A stretch of 64,000 bases of DNA from JAKAWQ01 sp035509315 (GTDB lineage Bacteria > Pseudomonadota > Alphaproteobacteria > Acetobacterales > Acetobacteraceae), in assembly GCA_035509315.1 (NCBI GenBank), contig DATJLS010000038.1, forward strand, positions 9,222 through 73,221. Reading direction: 5' to 3'. Positions 58,789 to 64,000 of this stretch are shown in pieces (within the stretch, counting starts at the first letter, position 1; each line of letters opens with the position of its first letter). A model generated the notes under the pieces. That model was not told where the DNA came from and ran no database searches. It was given only the letters and a program-made list of their open reading frames with translations. The position numbers were made by a program, and so were the translations under genes.

Positions 58789-59702
58789 AGCGCGTCGCCG
58801 TTCTTCAGGGCGGCATCTCGCATGAGCGCGAGGTCAGCCTTTCGAGCGGGGCGCAGGTGATCGCAGCACTTCGCGAGGCGGGATTCGATGTCGTGCCGAT
58901 CACGGTCGGCGAGGATCTTCCGGCGCTGATCGCAGCACTCACGCCGCCACCGGATGTCGTGTTCAACGCGCTGCACGGACGTTTCGGCGAGGATGGCGCG
59001 ATCCAGGGCGTGCTCGACTGGCTCGGCATCCCCTACACCCATTCCGGCGTGCGCGCTTCGGCGCTCGCCATGGACAAGGTCGCGGCCAAGGCGGCCTTCG
59101 CTTCCGCCGAGCTTCCGGTCGCGCGGCATGTGCTCACGAATATCGAAACCCTCGCGCGCGAAGACCCGATGAAACGGCCCTTTGTCGTCAAGCCGCCGAA
59201 CCAGGGCTCGTCGGTGGGCGTGGCGATCATCCATTCCGGCGACAACCGAATCGCGGAAATTGTCGAGGGGTGGAAATTCGGCCCGCTCGCCCTGGTCGAG
59301 GAATTCATTCCGGGCCGTGAGATCACGGTCGGGGTGATGGGAGACGAGCCGCTCGCCGTCACCGAAATCCGTCCGGTCGACGGGTTCTATGACTATGAAG
59401 CCAAATACGGGCCGGGCGGCTCGCGCCATATCATTCCGGCACCGATCCACCCGGCAGCCTACGCGGAGGCGCTGGAGATCGCGGCGGCGGCCCACAGGAC
59501 GCTCGGTTGTCGCGGCGCCTCGCGGGCCGATTTCCGCTATGACGATACCGCGGGCGAGCCGGGCCGGCTCGTGCTGCTCGAGATCAACACTCAGCCCGGC
59601 CTCACGCCCACTTCGCTCCTGCCGGAGCAGGCCGCTCATCGCGGCATCGGCTTTCCCGAACTTTGCGCCTGGATGGTGGAGAACGCCGCATGCCGCGCGT
59701 GA
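58785..59702 (+). CDS. ddl: D-alanine--D-alanine ligase
   Basis: Ddl makes the D-Ala-D-Ala dipeptide that MurF attaches. The 305-residue ATP-grasp enzyme has 'VLQGGISHEREVSLSSG' at its start, 'ALHGRFGEDGAIQGVLDWLGIPYTHSG', 'VKPPNQGSSVGV', 'EEFIPGREITVGV' and the Mg-binding 'LEINTQPGLTPTSL'. All motifs are intact. It begins in the murB stop (ATGA) and overlaps ftsQ by 13 bp. Confidence 0.96.
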   Translation: MKRVAVLQGGISHEREVSLSSGAQVIAALREAGFDVVPITVGEDLPALIAALTPPPDVVFNALHGRFGEDGAIQGVLDWLGIPYTHSGVRASALAMDKVAAKAAFASAELPVARHVLTNIETLAREDPMKRPFVVKPPNQGSSVGVAIIHSGDNRIAEIVEGWKFGPLALVEEFIPGREITVGVMGDEPLAVTEIRPVDGFYDYEAKYGPGGSRHIIPAPIHPAAYAEALEIAAAAHRTLGCRGASRADFRYDDTAGEPGRLVLLEINTQPGLTPTSLLPEQAAHRGIGFPELCAWMVENAACRA

Positions 59703-60550
59703 AACGCACGCCCCGCAGCAGCGTCAAGGACCGGCCGGGGCGTTGGGCGCTGCTGCTGCGCCGGCAGAAGGGCCGGCTCAAGACGGTCGCGATCGTCGGC
59801 GTGCTGGCCGTGATCGGTTCCGGCTTTTCCGCGATCATTCGCGCCAACGCGCCCGGCTCGAGCCTCGTCGGGTTGCGCGAGCGGATCGGCGCATTCACCG
59901 GCATTGCCGGCCTCAGCGTGCGGCACGTCATCATTCGCGGCCAGCACAATACGCCTGAGCCGTTGCTGCGCGAGGCTCTCGGCATCATGCCGGGCGAGCC
60001 GATCCTCGGCTTCTCCCTCGAAGCGGCGCGGCAGCGGATCGAAAGCCTGGCCTGGGTGCAAAGCGCGGTGATCGAGCGCCGCCTGCCCGACACGGTCCTC
60101 GTGGTGCTGACGGAGAAGCGGCCTTTCGCGCTCTGGCAGCATGATGGGCAGTTTTCGGTGATCGACCGTGACGGCGATGTCGTTGACGCGCGCAATGTGC
60201 GCGAATTTCGTCTGCTGCCGCTCGTCGTCGGCCCCGGCGCGCCGGCGCATACGGCTGAGCTCTTCGATGCGCTGGACGGGCTGCCCGATATCGCCCGCCG
60301 CGTGGCCGCTGCTGTGCGCGTGGGCGAACGGCGATGGAACCTTGTGCTCAAGGACGGAACCACCATCGAGCTGCCGGATGATCATGCGCCGGCGGCGCTC
60401 ACGCGCCTCGCCGCGTTCGATGCGAAATATGCGCTGCTCGATCGGCCGCTTGCGATCGTCGATATGCGTCTCGGCGACCGGCTGGTGCTGCGTCCCTGGC
60501 CGCAACCCGCATCTTCGCCGCCAGAGCCGGCGGCCAGGGAACCAGGGTGA
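59690..60550 (+). CDS. ftsQ: cell division protein FtsQ
   Basis: FtsQ is a bitopic divisome protein linking FtsL/FtsB to the ring. The 286-residue protein has a basic cytoplasmic tail of about 35 residues, one transmembrane helix ('TVAIVGVLAVIGSGFSAII'), a POTRA domain ('LSVRHVIIRGQHNTPEPLLREALG') and the beta domain ('WVQSAVIERRLPDTVLVVLTEKRPFALWQ'), followed by a Pro-rich end. The ATG at 59690, with GGAG 8-9 nt upstream, is preferred over an in-frame ATG at 59663 inside ddl. It overlaps ddl by 13 bp and ftsA follows after 12 bp. Confidence 0.93.
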   Translation: MPRVKRTPRSSVKDRPGRWALLLRRQKGRLKTVAIVGVLAVIGSGFSAIIRANAPGSSLVGLRERIGAFTGIAGLSVRHVIIRGQHNTPEPLLREALGIMPGEPILGFSLEAARQRIESLAWVQSAVIERRLPDTVLVVLTEKRPFALWQHDGQFSVIDRDGDVVDARNVREFRLLPLVVGPGAPAHTAELFDALDGLPDIARRVAAAVRVGERRWNLVLKDGTTIELPDDHAPAALTRLAAFDAKYALLDRPLAIVDMRLGDRLVLRPWPQPASSPPEPAAREPG

Positions 60551-60562
60551 GGGAGAGATGCG

Positions 60563-61861
60563 ATGAATGATTTCTCGCCCCGCCGCACTTTGCCTCCGGA
60601 ACCCGGCGCCGCCGAGCCGCCACGGCGGCCCGCGCGCGGGGGCCTGTTCGGCGTGCTCGATGTCGGCTCGACCAAGATCGCCTGCCTGATCGGGCGGGCC
60701 GAATCCGATGGTGCGCTGCGCGTCATCGGATTCGGCTGGCAGAAAGGCCGCGGCGTGCGCGGCGGCGGCGTCACCGATCTTGCCGATGCCGAGAAGGCGA
60801 TCCGTGCCGCTGTGGGCCAGGCGGAGGACATGGCGGATACGAGCCTGCGCTCGGTCACTGCCAATCTCTCCTGCGGCCAGCCGGAGAGCCGGCTCTTCAA
60901 CGTGCAATGGCCGGTCGGCGGGCGGGCGGTCGCCGCCGAGGATGTGCAGCGCGTGGTCTATGAGGCGCGGGCACGTGCACTGTCCGAGGGGCGCGAGACC
61001 ATTCACGCCCTGCCGCTCTCCTTCGCCGTGGATGATACTGCCGATGTCGCGGACCCGCGGGGGCTTTATTGCGACACGCTCACCGCGCGGCTGCACATCG
61101 TCGATGCCGCGACCTCGGCCTTGCGCAATTTCGGCGTCTGCCTCGCGCGCGCCGATCTCGACATCGCCGGGCTCGTCTCCGCCCCTCTCGCCGCCGGGCT
61201 TTCCGTTTTGGTCGAGGATGAGCGCGTGCTCGGCGCCACCGTGATCGATATGGGCGGCGGCACCACCGGCATGGCGGTGTTCGGCGAGGGCCAGATCCTG
61301 CACACGGCGATGCTGCCGGTCGGAGGCATGCACGTCACCAATGATCTCGCCCGCATCCTTTCAACACCGGTTGCCCATGCGGAACGGCTGAAGACGCTTT
61401 ACGGCAACGCCGAATCGAGCCCCGACGACGAGCGCGAAATGCTGCCCGTCCCGCTGGTGGGCGAAGAGGAGCACCAGATCGCGCGCGTGCCGCGGGCGAT
61501 GGTGGTGAGCATCATCCGTCCGCGCCTCGAGGAGACTTTCGAAATGGTCCAGGAACGATTGCAGGCGACGGGCCTTTCGCGCGTCGCCGGCACCCGCGTC
61601 GTGCTGACCGGCGGCGCGGCCCAGCTCGCCGGCGCGCGCGAGATGGCCGCGCGCATTCTCGGAAGACAGGTCCGCATCGGCCGCCCGCACGGCCTGCGCG
61701 GGCTGCCCGAGGCCGCGTCCGGCCCGGCCTTCGCGACCGCGTCCGGCCTGCTCGCCTGGGCAGCCGGCGCCGGCCAGACGATGCACGACATCGACCTCAC
61801 GCCCGAAGCCTCGCGCGGTGTCGTCGGCCGCGTGATCGATTTTTTCCGCCAGCGCCTTTGA
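60563..61861 (+). CDS. ftsA: cell division protein FtsA
   Basis: FtsA is the actin-like ATPase that tethers FtsZ to the membrane. The 432-residue protein has 'GLFGVLDVGSTKIACLIGR' (phosphate 1), 'VIDMGGGTTGMAVF' (phosphate 2), 'GGMHVTNDLARIL' and 'VVLTGGAAQLAGAREMA' (adenosine motif). It ends in the amphipathic helix 'VGRVIDFFRQRL', which serves as membrane anchor. An extra 30-residue Pro-rich N-terminal stretch precedes the fold. GGGAGAG lies just before the ATG at 60563. Confidence 0.96.
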   Translation: MNDFSPRRTLPPEPGAAEPPRRPARGGLFGVLDVGSTKIACLIGRAESDGALRVIGFGWQKGRGVRGGGVTDLADAEKAIRAAVGQAEDMADTSLRSVTANLSCGQPESRLFNVQWPVGGRAVAAEDVQRVVYEARARALSEGRETIHALPLSFAVDDTADVADPRGLYCDTLTARLHIVDAATSALRNFGVCLARADLDIAGLVSAPLAAGLSVLVEDERVLGATVIDMGGGTTGMAVFGEGQILHTAMLPVGGMHVTNDLARILSTPVAHAERLKTLYGNAESSPDDEREMLPVPLVGEEEHQIARVPRAMVVSIIRPRLEETFEMVQERLQATGLSRVAGTRVVLTGGAAQLAGAREMAARILGRQVRIGRPHGLRGLPEAASGPAFATASGLLAWAAGAGQTMHDIDLTPEASRGVVGRVIDFFRQRL

Positions 61862-61919
61862 TGCCTGGCTTCCCCCGCAACCTGCGCCTCAGCGCCCCCG
61901 CTTCAAGAAAGATACGCCG

Positions 61920-63737
61920 ATGACCCTCAACCTCACCATTCCGAAACAGGTCCATACCGACTTCACGCCGCGCATCACGGTGATGGGCGTGGGCGGTGGC
62001 GGCACCAACGCAGTCGACAACATGATCGCCTTCAATCTTCAGGGCGTCGATTTCGTGGTGGCGAACACGGATGCCCAGCAGCTCATGCATTCGAAGGCGG
62101 ACCGGCGCATCCAGCTCGGCCCGCACCTCACGCAAGGGCTCGGTGCCGGCGCCAATCCCGAGATCGGCCGTGCCGCGGCCGAGGAGGCGGCGGACGAGCT
62201 CGAGCGGCATCTCGAGGGCGTGCATATGCTCTTCATCACGGCGGGCATGGGCGGCGGCACCGGCACCGGTGCCGCGCCGGTGATCGCGCGGATGGCCCGC
62301 GAGCGGAACATCCTCACCGTCGGTGTCGTCACCAAGCCCTTCAACTTTGAAGGCGTGCGCCGCGGCCGCTCCGCGGAGAGCGGAATCGACCAGCTTCAGC
62401 AATATGTCGATACGCTGATCATCATCCCCAATCAGAACTTGTTTCGACTCGCGAATGAGCGCACCGGTTGGCGCGAAGCGTTCAAGATGGCCGACCACGT
62501 GCTCTACATGGGCGTGCGCGGCGTCACCGACCTCATCGTCTCGCCCGGTCTCGTCAATCTCGATTTCGCCGATATCCGCACCGTGATGGCGGAGATGGGC
62601 AAGGCGATGATGGGCACCGGGGAGGCGGAGGGCGAAAACCGCGCCACGCGCGCCGCGGAGGCCGCCATCAACAATCCGCTGCTCGAGGATACGAGCATGT
62701 CGGGCGCCAAGGGCCTCCTCATCAACATCACCGGCGGCGACGACATGACCCTCTTCGAGGTCGACCAGGCCGCCAACCGCGTCCGCGAGGAGGTGGACGA
62801 AGAGGCGAACATCCTTTTCGGCTCCTCGATCGACGAGAACGCAAATGGCCGCATGCGCGTCTCCGTCGTCGCCACCGGCATCGACCGCCCCGCGGCCGAG
62901 CGCCCGCGCCTGGTCGCGGTCGGCGGCGGCCTCGCCGGCACCCAGCCCTCGTTCCTGCACGCGGCGGGCTCTCCGCTCCCCAACGTGGGCGAGCCCCGCC
63001 CACTCAGCATCGTGCCGACGTCGGAGCCCGCCTTCGCGCCGACCCACGCCGCCCCCTTCGCCACCCCGCTCTCGGCCCACGCGCCGGTCCGCGCGCCCGC
63101 CAGGGCGCCCGCAAGCCCGCTCTCAAGCCCGCATGTGAACCCCCTTGTGAATCCCCTTGGGGGGCCGGTCGCCCCGCCCCGCCCGATCGCCAATCCCGGC
63201 CTTACGGCGCCTGCGGGCCTCGCGGCGGAGCGCCCGGCATCCGAATGGTCGCATTCCGTCGAGCCGGCAGCCGTCTCGGCGGAACTGCCCCGGCCAATGC
63301 CCCAAGGCTCGATGACGCAGCCAATGACCCACGGGCCCGCGACCCAGGAGGCCGCCCACGCCCTGCCCGCCGCATCCTATCCGCCGGCCGCCATGGCCCC
63401 GCCCATGCCCGCCGCGCAGGCGCCCGGCGCCCCTATGCCCATCTCCCCGCAAGGCGGGCGCAGCCTCTTCACCGAGCCCAACCAGGCCCCGGTCTCCTGG
63501 AACACCCCGGTCGCGGGCCCGCCGCCCGCGCCCCCGGCGCCGCCCGCCCCGCGCCGGACCAGCATCTTCCAGGTGGTCACCTCGGCACTCCGCCGCCCCT
63601 CGGCGAGCGCGGAACCCGCTCATCCGCCGCAGCCGGCCGCCCCGGCGCCCGAATCGCCCCACGCCTCGGTGCGGCTTGCCGGCAGTGATGAGCTCGGGCT
63701 CGACATTCCGGCCTTCCTGCGCAAGCAGACCTCGTAG
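61920..63737 (+). CDS. ftsZ: cell division protein FtsZ with very long linker
   Basis: FtsZ is the tubulin-like GTPase forming the Z-ring. The conserved core spans about residues 1-320: 'VMGVGGGGTNAVDNMI', the tubulin signature 'ITAGMGGGTGTGAAPVIA', 'NFEGVRRGR' and 'LDFADIRTVMAEMGKAMMG'. A linker of about 270 residues follows, very rich in Pro, Ala and Ser. The C-terminal conserved peptide 'LDIPAFLRKQTS' (FtsA-binding) closes the protein. 605 residues exceeds E. coli (383) and Caulobacter (508). It starts 58 bp after ftsA and ends before an AT-rich region. Confidence 0.97.
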   Translation: MTLNLTIPKQVHTDFTPRITVMGVGGGGTNAVDNMIAFNLQGVDFVVANTDAQQLMHSKADRRIQLGPHLTQGLGAGANPEIGRAAAEEAADELERHLEGVHMLFITAGMGGGTGTGAAPVIARMARERNILTVGVVTKPFNFEGVRRGRSAESGIDQLQQYVDTLIIIPNQNLFRLANERTGWREAFKMADHVLYMGVRGVTDLIVSPGLVNLDFADIRTVMAEMGKAMMGTGEAEGENRATRAAEAAINNPLLEDTSMSGAKGLLINITGGDDMTLFEVDQAANRVREEVDEEANILFGSSIDENANGRMRVSVVATGIDRPAAERPRLVAVGGGLAGTQPSFLHAAGSPLPNVGEPRPLSIVPTSEPAFAPTHAAPFATPLSAHAPVRAPARAPASPLSSPHVNPLVNPLGGPVAPPRPIANPGLTAPAGLAAERPASEWSHSVEPAAVSAELPRPMPQGSMTQPMTHGPATQEAAHALPAASYPPAAMAPPMPAAQAPGAPMPISPQGGRSLFTEPNQAPVSWNTPVAGPPPAPPAPPAPRRTSIFQVVTSALRRPSASAEPAHPPQPAAPAPESPHASVRLAGSDELGLDIPAFLRKQTS

Positions 63738-63849
63738 CAAAGAAAGCTCGATCAAGGCATAAAATACTCTAATATCAATATCTTGCACGGTAATATGCTG
63801 AAATAAACCTTGACTTTGCGGCGGCGCAATCGCCGCCTAGCCTTCCGGC
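63738..63849 (+). promoter_or_regulatory. AT-rich ftsZ-lpxC intergenic region, likely lpxC promoter
   Basis: The 112 bp between ftsZ and lpxC is by far the most AT-rich stretch near the dcw genes (63741-63810). A TTGACT hexamer at 63810-63815 could be a -35 box, but the expected -10 position falls in or next to the hairpin at 63820-63837 and is GC-rich. The region likely separates lpxC transcription from that of ftsZ. Confidence 0.45.
63820..63837 (+). terminator. GC hairpin between ftsZ and lpxC
   Basis: A 7-bp perfect stem (63820-63826 with 63831-63837) around a CAAT loop, 83 bp after the ftsZ stop and 13 bp before the lpxC ATG. There is no T-run after it, so it may be a weak terminator or a structure around the lpxC start region. 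Confidence 0.35.
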
Positions 63850-64000
63850 ATGCACGGGACCTTCCCCTCCGTTCCGCACGCCCAGGCCAGGCAGCGCACG
63901 CTGCTGAAGCCGATCGGGTGCACCGGCGTCGGCCTGCATTCCGGCGTCCGGCTCGAGATGGAGCTTTCGCCCGCCCCGGCGGACAGCGGAATCGTTTTTT
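63850..64000 (+). CDS. lpxC: UDP-3-O-acyl-N-acetylglucosamine deacetylase LpxC (5' part)
   Basis: The first 50 codons of LpxC, the zinc deacetylase that commits UDP-acyl-GlcNAc to lipid A synthesis; the gene runs off the window end. After a short extra N-terminal stretch, 'RQRTLLKPIGCTGVGLHSG' aligns with LpxC from other Gram-negatives, and 'LELELSPAPADSGIVF'-like sequence follows. Its presence after ftsZ matches the E. coli order. The ATG at 63850 lacks a strong ribosome site. Confidence 0.88.
   Translation, partial: MHGTFPSVPHAQARQRTLLKPIGCTGVGLHSGVRLEMELSPAPADSGIVF

Overview
The window is 64 kb of GC-rich, densely packed alphaproteobacterial chromosome. The FtsZ, FtsA, QueA, Tgt and CyoA-D sequences, the rnpB-mraZ-dcw arrangement and the GC-rich interspersed palindrome inside murG suggest a Rhodospirillales/Acetobacteraceae-type bacterium; the species cannot be named from the sequence. 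I see no prophage, insertion sequence, CRISPR array, tRNA or large rRNA gene.

Layout. (1) 1-9400: a YihY/BrkB membrane protein, an ornithine-type decarboxylase with a structured leader, a VOC protein, a queuosine-precursor transporter and queA, then small housekeeping genes. A Cro/C1-type regulator follows, with matching candidate operators before its own gene and before an NTF2-like gene, then MlaC-like and DUF2147 exported proteins. (2) 9825-13779: cyoABCD, a cytochrome bo3-type quinol oxidase without cyoE. (3) 13776-19695: an acetyltransferase, a Tat-exported multicopper oxidase with a Met-rich insertion, a DUF202 membrane protein, and tgt-queF-queG with a ribbon-helix-helix gene. (4) 19746-28105: a large AsmA protein, a fused hydantoinase A/B (5-oxoprolinase-like) protein, a DjlA-like TerB/J-domain protein and an AmiD-type amidase. 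(5) 28150-40881: accessory metabolism, with an ICL/PEPM-family enzyme, three SDRs, NTF2-like, LysR, amidohydrolase, HSL-type esterase, DoxX-like and dienelactone hydrolase genes, plus a broken autotransporter-OmpA fusion gene. (6) 40981-43693: a two-gene unit of a phenylacetate-CoA ligase and a DpgC-like cofactor-free dioxygenase. (7) 43793-64000: rnpB followed by a complete dcw cluster (mraZ, rsmH, ftsL, ftsI, murE, murF, mraY, murD, ftsW, murG, murC, murB, ddl, ftsQ, ftsA, ftsZ) and the start of lpxC.

How the genes work together. The dcw genes from mraZ to ftsQ are coupled by overlapping stop and start codons and supply lipid II precursors and the divisome. MraZ probably controls them through a set of 10-bp-phased boxes upstream. 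The two que blocks together cover uptake of a queuosine precursor (YhhQ/VUT), preQ0 reduction (QueF), insertion into tRNA (Tgt), and conversion through epoxyqueuosine to queuosine (QueA, QueG). The cyo genes provide a terminal quinol oxidase. The ligase and DpgC-like pair probably activate and oxygenate an aryl acetate.

The observations most worth following are the long palindromic repeat translated as the N-terminus of MurG, the DpgC-like/CoA-ligase pair, the autotransporter-OmpA gene with two single-base frame breaks, the paired operators of the XRE regulator, the MraZ box array, and the very long Pro/Ala-rich tails of FtsL and FtsZ.
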